From NCBI GenBank assembly GCA_029204225.1, contig CM055096.1:6260316-6324315 (forward strand): 64,000 nucleotides of DNA. The letters run 5' to 3'. Origin of the DNA: Diphasiastrum complanatum. Lineage: Eukaryota; Streptophyta; Lycopodiopsida; Lycopodiales; Lycopodiaceae. Numbering within the stretch: the first letter of the stretch is position 1; each line of letters starts with the position of its first letter. This document shows, one piece after another, positions 34,916 to 46,249 of this stretch. The translations under genes were made by a program, and so were the position numbers. The notes beneath the pieces are model-generated. The model worked only from the letters and a program-made list of their open reading frames with translations. It did no database searches and was not told the DNA's origin.

Positions 34916-36420
34916 ACAAATATCATCAATATAATGGAAAATATGCTTGAAGGCACGTGAGTATTCCACTTTTCCAAGCCTGGCCAGTCTTTTCATAAAA
35001 TGTATTTCATAGAATGACAAATACCAGTTACACCATGTTGGGGAATAGGCAAAATCCATAGGAATACCATTGACTTGTTTCCAAGTCCTATTTCCTAATC
35101 TTACTATGCAATTGTCAATCAGTATATCATTATAATGGCAAAGAGGTTCTATGTCAATCACAGTCCAATTATCAGTCTGATTGGTCACCCATTTCCAATC
35201 AAATTGCTTAAGGCTTGATTTTCACTGATAGGGAAGCTTTTTGTTTTTACAAGAATTGAATGCATATCTTATCATTTTTCGTATTAATTTTTAGCCCATC
35301 CGGACCATTAAGAGGAATATTTTCATAGCATTTTGCAATGTCATTGGACCACATGGAAGTGATTTTGTTAGGCACATTAAGATAAAATTCAGTGGATGAG
35401 TCGCACTACCAAAATAGGCTAGTATCCACATTTAGAATACTCCGGTATGAAGTTGCCTTAAGGCCTGCTCTCTCCATAAGGAGAGGAGTCAATATACCAA
35501 GAGCTCCGGATATAAACGTGGCCACCTTTGAAAAATGATAGTCATGTGCATTTGTAATCCATCTGAACATGTTTTTGTGTGCTTTGAAAGTACAAAGTAA
35601 GAAAGATAATTCTTCTTTCCCTATTAGAAAATCATGTATTTTGGTAGCAAAAGTATCTTGAACTTTAACCAGCCACATCTAGTGTATTATCAATTTCATT
35701 TGGAAACGGGGCAAAATCAGGACTAGACAGTCTAACCAAAGCCAAACTTCTTACAAAGTAGATGCACATAAAACACGGGTTATGTTGCGCCTTATCCACA
35801 CCAATAACATATCGATTGGTAGTAATCCAATTATGTTTATCAATGGCATTTGTAAGTTTATTACTCATAACCCTTTTTCCATGTAGCCACTTGGTATTTT
35901 TCAAAAAGTTTGTAACAACATCTTTACAAATCAAGGCATGTTCCATAACAATCTCATGATCAATATTTTGATAAGTAGGTAAAAAACTTGCCAATTGAAA
36001 CCATCCATGTTAAAGTTCTAAAGACACCTCACTTATGTTAGACTGACGCAATGGGATATGATTAAGACCTTTGTTCAAGTCATTCTTTAAAACTTTGCTT
36101 CTAATAATTCCAGTATCCATCGAGACAACATGCGCAAAAATTTCAGAAACGAACTCTTTAAAACGTTTATTGTAGGCGCAAGTACAAGGTGGAATGTTGT
36201 CAACATTGAAATCACAAGAAACTTGAAAGAGTTTATACCATTCATGCTTCAAATGTAGAAAATAAGACCAACCAAATACAATAAGCTCAAAAGTTTCATC
36301 AATGTGACCAAAAATATGAAATAAGATTTTAGCATATAATTGTTTAACATCAATCCTCTCAAAGCATCTGTTATAATAACATAAATGCAGAAAAAACTTT
36401 CCTCTGTCTCTTCTAACCAA
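34916..36420 (-). pseudogene. Penelope-type reverse transcriptase
   Basis: Features in order: KGLNHIPLRQ (36085-36056 region), typical of PLE RT N-termini; VIGVDKAQHNPCFMC, in place of the family's ADKG block; LCTFKAHKNMFRWITNA, equivalent to the PKLHK..P..FR block; motif A DIAKCYENIPLNGPDG at about 35342-35295; motif B QVNGIPMDFAYSPTWCNWYL (35074-35015), with PMD where PMG is usual; motif C HYIDDIC. Frames break near 36000, 35670, 35405 and 35200. These are PLE signatures, not copia, gypsy or LINE ones. The element makes the RT that primes at chromosome ends or nicks in other hosts. Confidence 0.78.
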
Positions 36421-36488
36421 TAGTCGTCATCTACCAGTATTGCTGACCTCCAATATCCTTGTTTCTTCTATGTCTTCCTGCACATGGA

Positions 36489-37545
36489 TCAATCACGGTA
36501 AAAGTTCAGCTTTCTGATAGGAAGATCCCCCTTTCCACCACTGCTTTGTCCTTCATTGCCTTTGTTTGGAAAGTACTTCCTCTTCCTGTTATCTCCACTG
36601 CCTGATATGATTGAGCTTGGATTGTTCAGATTGAAGGAACCCATTTTTTTGCTAGTATTCTGGAAGTATTTGTCTTGCAAGGTAGAGAAGCTAGGTTATT
36701 TCAAAAGGCGTTCAATTTCTCGAACGTTTTCAGCGTCGCCAAGGCGTGCAAGGAGCTTCGTAGTAGGGTTTATGGAAAGTTCAATGGCAGCATCAATCAT
36801 GTATTGTTGGATAAACAGAAAGAAGAGGTGGGACTTGACAACCTCTCTAGCAGGTTTATGCAACCAAAGGAAGAAGGCATTAAGCTGATTTTGCATAGAT
36901 GCACCAGGAAAGAAAATGGAAAGAATGCTCATTATATACCAGATAGAGTGATCAAACCATATTATGGAAGAATTGTTTTTGCATTTATCACCGCATTTGC
37001 ACTTAAAGAAGGGTCTTTTCCAGTTCCAGATTCTAGCTTGATGAAGATTCATTCTATTAAAGCCAGTGTCAAAATGGCCTCTAGTCCTAGCCCAGGTCTG
37101 CTTAGAAGGACATCTTGAAGGCTCAAATCTGCTCATCTTGATAATAGTATCAAAGGCAATAGGAGTATCAAAAGAAGGATTCTTATGCAAAGCAGCAAGC
37201 TTGGACCTCTTCATTAGTGAGATGAGCAAGAGCAATCCAGAGTTCAATAGAGATAGGTGCAAGGAAGTTGACAGTGGGAAGGCCCCAAAGTTTATAAGCA
37301 GTTTTTGTAGATTTAAACTCAATGATACGACTAGGTACCAATGGTACTTGGCAACTATTGGCTTGACAAAATTCAAAGGCAGATTGATTTCCCACATCAC
37401 AGATTTCTTGTGAGAAAGACTCTAACTGAGAAGCACTATCTTCATCAAGGTCCTCGGTAAACAGTAGAAGGGACAGGGGTATCAAGAGAAGAGTCACCAT
37501 TTTCTTTTTCCAGACAAACAGATACTTTCTTCAACAGCTTTCTTC
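36489..37545 (-). pseudogene. PLE N-terminal domain of unknown function, copy 2
   Basis: Words shared with copy 1 at 25.1-25.7 kb: CLEKENG, EDLDEDSASQLESFSQEIC, VNFLAPISIELWIALAHLT, ALHKNPSFDTPIAFDTIIKM and FEPSRCPS. An ~8-base deletion near 37198 shifts the frame relative to copy 1. Beyond the shared part it holds FFKCKCGDKCKN, a possible metal site, a helical stretch ending ENVREIERLLK, then a Lys/Gly/Asn-rich linker. I find no known domain in it. Confidence 0.6.
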
Positions 37546-37596
37546 ATGCAACATATAATGGTCTGAACAAAAGGACTAGGCAGCAACTACAGTATG

Positions 37597-39057
37597 ATAG
37601 AAACGATCAACTTCATGTATTACCCAGAAGATCTTCAAGGACTAGCAGACCACCTAACCGATATATTGACGAGTCTGCAGCATATCTTGTTCAGGAACAA
37701 ATGTCTGTCCAAGAGGCACTCAGTCAGCTTGACTCAGATCTCTGGAAAGAAGCTATGGATAAAGAGTATTCATCTCTTATCAAGAACCAAACGTGGACAA
37801 TTGTCGAATTACCTGCTAGTAGAAACATAGTTGATTGCAAATGAATTTTCAAAGTCAAATATAATGCAGATGGAAGCATCAACAGAAGAAAGGCACGACT
37901 AGTAGCCAGAGGTTTTTCTCAGGTATACAACGTCGATTACACTGAGACCTTCAGTCCAGTAGTCAAACATTCTTCTATTCTACTTTTGCACTGCAGCAGA
38001 TTTGAGAATACATCAAATTGATGTACAGACAACATATCTCAATGGAGTTATCGAAGAAGACATTTACATGATGCAACCCGAAGGTTATATTATCGAGAGT
38101 AAGCACAATCATGTTTGTAAACTCCATAAGGCACTTTATGGCTTGAAGCAATCTGCTCGAGCATGGTTTCAAAGGATCAATACTTTCCTCATTGATCATG
38201 GCTATACACCTATCATGGCTATACACCTATCTCTTCATATTCAATGTTTATTTCAAAGCAGTGCAACAATCTTTTATCATTATTACATTATATGTGGATG
38301 ATACATTGCTTTTCAGCAACACCGATCTGATAAAAGAGGAGAAGACAATGCTATCTTTCGAATTCGACATGACTAATTTGGGCGCTCATTTCTGCCTTGG
38401 TATACAAATCCAATTTGATCAATTGCAAGTCAGCTCTCTCAGTCAGTTTATGGCTAATTCTGGTATAACACATTGGAAGGCTCTTATCAGAGTCATGAGA
38501 TATCTTCGAGCTATTATGAAATTTTTCATTTGTTATGGAACAGTCGGCAATGACAAACTCAATTTCCTTAGTGGTTACATAGATGCGAGTTGGGCAGAGA
38601 TGTAGACACTCGTAAATCTACTTTCGGATTTACATTCTTCCTTAACAATGGTCCAATTTCCTGGAAAAGCTGCAAGCAATCTTCGATAGCTCTATCTTCC
38701 ACTGAATCAGAGTATATCGCAGCCTCTCAGGCTACAAAGGAAGCAATTTGATTGAGGAACCTACTCTCAGATATCGGTCTGAATCAATATGCTCCGATGA
38801 CATTATTTTGTGATAATCAAAGTGCAATCACTTAATGAACTAGCCCTAGATCTCATTCCAAGAGTAAGCACATTGAACTGAAGTATCATTTCGTCAAAAG
38901 CAAAGTTCTCAATGAACAGGTCAGATTGCAGTACTGTAGAACGCAAGATATGACATCATATGTTTTTACTAAAGCATTAAGTTTGGAGTCACACATAAGA
39001 TTCTGTGTAGAACTAAGTTTGAAGGTCAAGGCATTCAAGGATTCAGATTAAGGAGGG
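37597..39057 (+). pseudogene. Copia C1, plus copy: RT and RNase H
   Basis: It reads QEALSQLDSDLWKEAMDKEY, IVDCK[14 protein letters not shown] (Trp to stop at about 37843), [51 protein letters not shown] and, after a frame break, ITLYVDDTLLFSN. RNase H follows: STESEYIAASQATKEAI, LFCDNQSAIT, HIELKYHFVKSK and FTKALSL, with stops at about 38750 and 38835. A 17-bp duplication at 38195-38228 breaks the RT. The frame ends beside polypurine tract AAGGAGGG. Confidence 0.85.
38195..38228 (+). repeat. 17-bp tandem duplication in C1 RT
   Basis: ATCATGGCTATACACCT occurs twice in a row. Its length, not divisible by three, shifts the RT frame just before the YVDD motif. Confidence 0.9.
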
Positions 39058-40080
39058 TGTTAAATTATTCTCCTTCTTACCAATCGTCTAATCGGTTTTG
39101 ATATTCATCATTGTTTATCCAATTTTGTGGATTTTTCCTTGTGTTTACATAGTCTGCAGAATTACAAATATTTTTACAATTCTGCAGAATTACATGGAGT
39201 TTACGACAATGTCGCATTTTTTGCTTGACAGAAATCTCGTGTAAAATCATAGTGTCGCATTTTTTGCTTTTTTCAAAGAGCCTCAAATGTTAAGGAAATG
39301 ACTCTGGCAAAGTGTGGGACAACCCTAAATGAGATTTAAGGGCACCTTCATCTATTTCATCTTTTTTTGCGAAAAACCCGACAGTGTCGCCTGTGGCTGT
39401 TTTAGTTCATTTCTGCGGAGCTATAGTTTTGGTTCATTTATGCAGACAGAACGTTTACGACCAATTTCACCACTTATCAGCAATCGATGACAAGGACCGA
39501 ATGGATGCCAGCAGATCACCAGCCAACTAGCAATCGCAATTGACGACCTCCTTTCTTAGTATAAATACTTGTTCATATTTATACAGATTAATTCATTGAA
39601 AATCAGAATTATCAGAAGCGTTTCAATAGTTAGCTCTCTCTCTCGAGCCTCCGAGCTTGAACACTCCTAAGCATTCTAGCTCACTTCTTAGAGTTGTTGT
39701 AATGATTGCTATTGCGCTACTGCTCATCAACATTGCGCATTGATTCAGACTTTCATTTTAGCCACTCAGAGATAGCATAGAGTACATGACTTCAATCCAC
39801 AACTTATTGTACTCATTTACTTCTGTTTCATTTTGAATCAATACTATTCTTTATTGCATTCAGTTTCATCTCAAAATGTATGTGTTTCTATATTTCTTCG
39901 CGAATAATTATTTGTCTGATAATCTTCGATGCTTAATTGTTTGGCTACGTAATCACTATAGTACTAACGATTTCAAAGTTAGTTACTATAACTTCAAACG
40001 TGATTTTTATCACTATTGTCTTGTTTGAAATTGATAGGCGTAGTCATGCATTGGAAAGATGAAGATAGTTTATTCCGCCA
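39058..40080 (+). repeat. C1 3' LTR (plus copy)
   Basis: It starts TGTTAAATTATT directly after the polypurine tract. A TATA-like AGTATAAATACTTG lies at about 39557, with a short CT run at about 39633. The end region carries TGATAGGCGTAGTCATGC (about 40035), shared with the other C1 LTRs. The outer limit is approximate. Confidence 0.65.
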
Positions 40081-40199
40081 TGCATGAAAGGTTTTCTTTT
40101 TAGGCACATGAATTATTTTCATTTGTTTCTTTTTGAGCTAGACCTATCTTCTGCATACCACTTTTCGACATAGATTTCATCCGTGTATTAATTATATTG

Positions 40200-40833
40200 A
40201 ATGTTTGTCACCTAATCAGGAAAGCCGTTGTACTTGAAAGTATATGGCATTTGTGACAACTGTACATAGTATATACGGTCAATAAATCAGTATCGTTGAC
40301 GCGGACGAGGACGTCGCTGGAATATTCCTTGTTCATTTTAGACAACCTTCGAGATTTTTCTCTCTCTCTCTTCGCATTTTTCACAAAAAGCCAAAGGTGC
40401 CCTTCAAAAGGCGAAGATGCCCTCAAAAAGAACGAAAATGTCTTTAAAACAGTTTAACTCATGAAAATAGATAACCTTTGAGAATTTTCTCTATTTTCAC
40501 ATTTTTTCGCAAAACTGTTGAGCTATGCTATTTTCGCATTTCAAAAAATGCGAAAAAGACGACACTATGGTGAACAGTGTTTTTGTAGATTGTCGTGAAA
40601 GCAGTGTAAATCTGCAAACTTGTTGCAAATGAAGTTTGTGGAAGTATTTGAAGATGGCCAAGTCTTCAATGACTTCAAGTTATTAAACTTAACATCTGAA
40701 CTTAAAATTATGATAGGATTGGTTATCCTTTGTTGGCAATCAGTCGGAAGTCCGTTGTAGACGTTCTTCAAGTAATTGGCTGTCTATGTTATCATTCATT
40801 GAGGAGGCAACTGTGGGCTTAATTTCCAATAGT
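40200..40833 (-). repeat. Probable copia C4 3' LTR
   Basis: It follows polypurine AAGGGGGACTATTGG (minus) at about 40848-40834, itself just after the C4 RNase H end. Start TATTGG is not a perfect TG. No second copy is present for confirmation. Confidence 0.35.
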
Positions 40834-40867
40834 CCCCCTTAAGGTCACGGTTGTTGCCTTGGAATCT

Positions 40868-41345
40868 TCGTTAGGTTCAGCATGCTGAAGCACTTTTGAG
40901 GCTTGATCCTGGGAAGCGCTTTGGTGAAGATGTCTGCGACCATTTCCGTTGTGGAGCAGTATTAAAGGATCACTTGCCCTGAGAAAACTTTTTTCTGAAT
41001 GAAATGATACTAGATTTCTATGTGCTTGGATTTCTCATGAAATATGGGATTCCGTGACAGTGAAATACAGCTCATGTTCTCACACAAAACGACGGTAGCA
41101 TTAAACTGAGTGTGATGTAAGTCGTGAAGTAATAAGTCGATCCATACAGCTTCTTTTGAAGCTTGGCATGCTGTGATGTACTCTGCCTCTGTAAAAAAAA
41201 AAAAAAACTGAATTCTGCTTCTTTGAGTTCCATGAAATTGTCGCCTTGCCATATAGAAATAGAACCCGGAGGTAGATTTTCTGGTAGAGACTGTTCCTCC
41301 CCAATCTAAGTCGGAATAGCCTAGCAGGACGAGTGGGTTAATAGC
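40868..41345 (-). pseudogene. Copia C4 RNase H fragment
   Basis: Minus frames give YSDLDWGGTVSTRKSTSG, TEAEYITACQASKEAVWID, NATVVLCENMSCISLSRNP, FHEKSKHIEI and MVADIFTKALP. An expanded A/T run near 41195-41208 adds Phe codons and probably breaks the frame. It ends near 40868. Its right edge meets the G3 LTR at about 41395. Confidence 0.75.
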
Positions 41346-41394
41346 ATTTCCATCATAACATAAGATGTGATTTGAACTTGCATGAATATATCTA

Positions 41395-42012
41395 AATATT
41401 TTATCTTAAGTTTTTCTAAATTAAGAAATTTGAAGTTCTAAATCTTAAGTTAGAAGTTCTTGAAAGGCTAGAAACAGATTAGTACCATAAGTTAGTAGAC
41501 ACTTATGGAGGACGCTCCTTGCCATAAAAGGAGAGGTATTTGCATTGTAACCAACACTTTTGAGATTAAGCTATCTTGCTCTCTATTTTGGAGAATTATC
41601 ATTCTATATCATTTGTGTTCCCTTTGGAAAGGTGCATAGCTTGAGGGAAGGTGCTCGGGCCTCCTCTTGCCTCCTTTTCATCGGTTTATTCTGGCATGTT
41701 CTTTATTGCTTATTTGCTTAATATTAGCCGCAATATCATTTTATTACCCTTTGGGTGTTAAGTAGAATTTAGATTAATCACCTTGCTACTTGGGTAAGCC
41801 TTAGCAAGGGTTTGTATTTTGTCACCTTAGATAGTTTCATTTCCGTTTTGAGCACTAGTTGGGTAAGCCTTAGTGCTTCCGTCATTACTTCTTATTTTTA
41901 GCATTTTTGTTTGAAACTTGGTAGAAACTTAAAAAGTGGACGAATCTCTACATCCCTATACTACACCCGTAAGTAGATCTAGCCACCTCACACACTAGAA
42001 ATACTTCCAACA
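41395..42012 (+). repeat. G3 5' LTR (plus copy)
   Basis: It matches the minus-copy LTR at 31013-31683 in order and orientation, including GCCATAAAAGG at 41521 and the terminal ACTTCCAACA. Confidence 0.85.
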
Positions 42013-42028
42013 TTGGCACCGTTGCCGC
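42013..42028 (+). other. G3 primer binding site (plus copy)
   Basis: TTGGCACCGTTGCCGC directly follows the LTR. It differs from the tRNA-Asp-type TGGCGCCGTTGCCG by one base. Confidence 0.75.
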
Positions 42029-42847
42029 TTTATAAGTATTTTTTTACCTAGCTTCTTCTCCTTTTTCTTTTGTTTTTGCTTCTGTGTTGTATGTTTGCTT
42101 GTGTGCTTGTCTCTATCTACCAACAAACAGCACGCGTCGTCTCTCCAGGTCCTACATGAGCTGCGGAGCAACTTCTCAAACTGGGAGGAAGCAACAAAAG
42201 AGTCAACATGGGCATTTTCTTCGAAAGAAGTAACCCAAGTGACCTTTTACACAACCAAAAAGTTATATCAGAATTTGCCAGCCTGTCTACAGCCCTAACA
42301 GACCCTGATCTTTCATTTTATCACCTCCACGAATTCTGACCACGGTCAAATTTTGAGAAAACAGCCTAATATACTGTCAAAATCCCTTATTTCTCACCCA
42401 AATCCTTGTCCTAGAATTTGTCGGCTTCATGAGGCTAGATCTCATTAAGATCAGTCCTCCAGCGGCTCCACGAATTCTATCTCACAGATTTTGCCCGTTT
42501 ACTATTAGAAAATCACATTTTTTTTTCCTATTCCCTATCTGCCAGTCAAAACTCTCTGTTAGAATTCGTCATCCAGCCTAAGAATTCATCAAAGAGCACG
42601 ATGTTGCTGTCTTACCCACAATTTTTCTCAGAAAATCTAAAAAAATCATTATTCTGACATTCAAAAATCTTTTTCAAAATTTGCGAGTATTACAGTTAGC
42701 TTTATCTGCCTCTCCATGATTTGTCAGCCTGTCCACAAATTCTATCACCACCAGAAAGACCAGGTGTTGTCCTACACTATCCATTCTGCAAGCAAACTGT
42801 CCTTTTTGCCAAGTACATAGTTGCCCTGCTCATCTATATTCTGCATC

Positions 42848-44234
42848 ATGTGTCGTGACTATGCTGAATCTTCTAATCCGACTCCTCCACAAATAGAACA
42901 AAAAATTCCACATATCGATGCACCAAAGTACGATGGCAAATTTGACCCATTCCGATTTCTCCAAGACTTTGATAATGCATGCCGTTTTTATGGAGATACC
43001 TCTGAAACTGAAAAGCTTTGCCTATTTCCCATGGTACTCTATGGCATCGCCAAGGAGTGGTACTTGAATCTCGAAGGTCCTGATCTTGCTTCTTGGACCA
43101 CCCTCAAGGACGCTCTCATCAAGCGTTTCAAACCATCCAAACTGACTCAGAGCCCATTCATTCAAATTACTAATATTAAGATGCATCGCGAAGAGTCTGT
43201 TCGAAACTACATTGAGTGTTTTAAACGTCTCAAAGTAGAATGTGTTGATGAAAATATCACTGAACGAATGGCCATAAAACTATTTTTAGTTGGATTGCTT
43301 AAAAACATCTGTCGTGAACTCAAACCAGTTGACCTTTATGATCAACTTAAAGATGTGATGACCGATGCTATTTGTGAAGAAGAGACGATGACTTTCACCA
43401 TCGTGAAAAGAAATCTAAGAATCTGGACCGTCCTAATCACCCGAAGTCTGATAATATTGCTCAGTCTTATGAACTTCTACATCAAATGAAAACCTGGCAA
43501 AAAGCTCAACAATCTCATATGGATAAACTCACTGCCGATTTCCAAACTGCCATGAAACAAATTGCTGAAAAATCCTTTCCAACAAGGAAAAATGTCTGGT
43601 GTCCAATCTGCTCACAACATTACACTGCTAATGAATGCCCTCAACTACAAAATCATTTCCCAGCAGCCACCAGACCCACCATTTATATAGCTTATTGCCC
43701 TTACCTGCCACAACAACCTGTGCCACGACCAGTGGTTTACCAACCATGACCACCTACACCAAATCAATACCCATCCCCACGTCAAACGCTGTCCATTATC
43801 TTGATCCGAATACCATCGATCCGACTACCTGCTACGTGGAAGACAATACTCAACCGCAATACTCTACTGAAACAGTTGTTTATTATACCTATGATTCTAA
43901 TGCTCAACCGGTGGATCCCAATGCCCAAGCTTACAATCCAAACCAAGCTGTCTTTGCCGCACATCAACTACCCACAATACGAGGATGCTTTATCTGTGCA
44001 GGTAAACATCCTAGTATTCGCCGTCCAGATAAACTCCGCTTTCCTCCAGCTTGTGAAAACTGTGGTATTGAACATCACGTGAAGGACTGCCCATCCCGAT
44101 CTAAGCCAGCCACTCCTGTCTGTTCAGTGCAAGTAGAAACCTTACCAATTGAAACACATCCTGCTTGGGTCTTGACTCGGACACAAACCCAACGCCAAGC
44201 CCGTACACTTGCACACAACAAAACTCAACCGTAG
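42848..44234 (+). pseudogene. G3 gag with two zinc knuckles, frameshifted
   Basis: From MCRDYAESSNPTPP at 42848 the gag core matches the minus copy (APKYDGKFDPFRF, FPMVLYGIAKEWYLNLEG, KRFKPSKLTQSPF). A frameshift near 43385 leads to a second frame with WCPICSQHYTANEC, then a third (43750-44234) with CFICAGKH and CENCGIEHHVKDC, both knuckle-like. The total fits a Tat/Athila-like gag of normal size broken in at least two places. Confidence 0.8.
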
Positions 44235-44579
44235 GCTGTTCCTCCATGTGATGATTCAACCCTGATAGTTTACCCTCACCCATCTGAAGAAATTCGGCTG
44301 CATCATGAGTATCGCCAGCAAATCTGCAATGCCGACCAAAGATCTTCCTCTTTTCATAAAGTACCTCACAAGCTCTTTGAAAGCAAAACCCTTGAAGGTA
44401 CCAAAGTTTGGGGAGATTTACTACAAGCCAATGTCATTCCTCCCTTCCATATGCTCTGAAAACATGCTGGCCAGCGGAAACAACAGATCCAATCCAATAC
44501 CACCACCACTATTGACGAGTTGCCTGAAATGCCCTTACATCTAACCAATCCACTTAGCGAATGAGAAAACATCAAAATC

Positions 44580-45020
44580 CTAGCTACCCATCATCAATCC
44601 CATGAAGTTTTAGCAGTACTCGATGGAGATTTCGAGGTTAATATCATTTCCACATCCCTCATGATGGAATGGAATCTGAGAGACAAGCTAGCCAAACCTA
44701 CTTGTCAGCTTTGGATGGCTGATCAAAGTGTGGTCCGAACTACCAGTTTCCTTCTGCACGTGCTGATCAAACTAAGAGGTCTCAAGTTTTCTGTTGATCT
44801 TGTGGTACTTGATATTCCCAATAATGCCTATTCTTATGAATTACTACTTGCTCATCTGTGGCTCACCAATGCACGAGTCGTTCATGACTGGAGCAAAGGC
44901 CGAGTCACTTTTGGAAATCGTGACAGTTCTGTCACCATTGACTCAACGGGTAAACTCAAACCTGCACGCATCCATGATGAGGGATCCTCAACCACCAACT
45001 CGGTATTTGAGCAAGAGCTG
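44580..45020 (+). pseudogene. G3 protease, active site lost
   Basis: AVLDGDFEVNIISTSLMMEW corresponds to the family's VDGGSxVNxI active site, but the catalytic triplet is DGD/DF rather than DGGS. The second half (VLDIPNNAYSYELLLAHLWL, VVHDWSKGRVTFGN) is well kept. The frame then runs into integrase-coding sequence at about 45020 and stops at 45074. Confidence 0.7.
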
Positions 45021-45704
45021 TTCGCAATGCTGATGCTCGTTCTACCGCCAAATTCCTCTATGAACAAGTTATAGTTAGGTTCAGATGTCCTCTAGAGCTT
45101 ATCATTGATAGGGGTACACATTTCCTTAACTCTGTCATAGCAGATCTTCTTTCCAAATTTTTTGTGGTACATCACAAAAGTCCCCATACTATCCACGTTG
45201 CAATGGCCAGACAGAATCCACCAATAAAATCCTATGTGGAATTCTCACCAAAACCGTCGAATCCAGCCGATCTGATTGGGAACTCAAACTCCATGCTGCT
45301 CTCTGGGCTTATCGCACCACCCCGAAGCGAGCTACATGCTTAACCCCTTTCTAGCTCACATATGGCCAAAAAGCCGTTATGTCTGTGGAATTCCATATCT
45401 CCTCCCTTCGAGTAGCCTATAACCTTGAGCTAACAAGTCCACCCCCCGACGACAAAAAGCATGGCATGATTGATCATTGAAACTTAGAGATTTCCAGGTT
45501 GGAGATAAGGTCCTGCTATACCAGGCCAAAGCCTTCAAAGGCAAACTGAAATTTTCTGGCCAAGGACCTTACGTCATTAAGAAAATCTTTGCCTCTAGAT
45601 ATGTCCAACTCCAAACCCTTCAAGGCGATATCCTCGACACTGTGGTCAATGGGAGTCGACTGCAAAAGTACAACAAACCCTGCTTTTATCTTGATATGTA
45701 TTAG
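45021..45704 (+). pseudogene. G3 integrase C-terminal part
   Basis: It begins STAKFLYEQVIVRF, then CPLELIIDRGTHFLNSVI (second catalytic Asp), a frame break, NGQTEST with the catalytic Glu, WAYRTTPKR, and the C-terminal FQVGDKVLLYQAK and GQGPYVIKKI of 45477-45704. The zinc-binding N-terminus and the first catalytic Asp are missing because of the internal deletion. Confidence 0.8.
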
Positions 45705-45950
45705 ATGTTTTCTTCATTTTTATTGTCTGCATGCCATTTCGACAACATTTTTGCTGAGCTTTCTTGTTCCACCCATCAAGATACTATCGGATCAGATATA
45801 CCAACAGTCTTCTATAAGAAAACCACAAAAGTCATTAGTTTCAGACGAAATTTTTTCACAACATCTCAGATAGAATTTGCCTGAGGTTGAGGTCCAAGGT
45901 TTAGAAAAATAGTCATCCAATGACTTTCTAACACCTCACTAGGTTCCATA

Positions 45951-46088
45951 CCTCCATCCAAGGCATAGACACCTACCTGCCCTTAACCAAGGACACTAGT
46001 ACCTTAATCTAAGGCACCTATCCTTAATACTAAGGGTACCCCTTATCCAAGGGTCACGTGACTCCATACCTCCAACTAAGGTATAAAG
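45951..46088 (+). promoter_or_regulatory. Promoter-like block: palindrome array, G-box, TATA
   Basis: Six imperfect palindromes of the type CCTTA-N-TAAGG occur at 45951-45963, 45981-45992, 46002-46014, 46022-46035, 46041-46053 and 46069-46081. A TCACGTGA G-box is at 46054-46061, and TATAAAG at 46082-46088. A (CT)n tract follows from 46133. The spacing fits a pol II promoter, perhaps the U3 of an unidentified LTR; no coding element is attached. Confidence 0.5.
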
Positions 46089-46131
46089 AGGGAAGTCACA
46101 AAACCCTATTCACTTTCCCTCATACACTCTT

Positions 46132-46247
<116 letters not shown>

Positions 46248-46249
46248 TC

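Larger units (their letters stand above)
34913..37545 (-). mobile_element. Penelope-like retroelement (PLE), truncated in RT
   Basis: Minus order is an unrecognised N-terminal domain (37545-36690), a basic low-complexity linker (36680-36489), and a Penelope-type RT (36420-34916). There is no LTR. The RT stops right after the catalytic YIDD at 34922, at the copia junction. No GIY-YIG endonuclease is visible at either end; a C-terminal one could have been lost with the truncation. Confidence 0.75.
41395..45704 (+). mobile_element. Ty3/gypsy G3, plus copy with internal deletion
   Basis: Order: 5' LTR 41395-42012 (first ~50 bp missing), PBS, leader, gag, two zinc knuckles, protease, then directly the C-terminal part of integrase. 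RT and RNase H are absent: protease sequence changes to integrase near 45020. No matching 3' LTR follows 45704. Confidence 0.85.

Noticed and set aside
36675-37118. 147-codon plus-strand open frame opposite the PLE
   Set aside because: The minus strand is continuous with protein conserved in the copy at 25.1-25.7 kb; the plus frame has no such support.
34913-37545. GIY-YIG endonuclease in the PLE
   Set aside because: No GIY or YIG motif was found at either end. Absence at the C-terminus is uninformative because the element is cut after YIDD.
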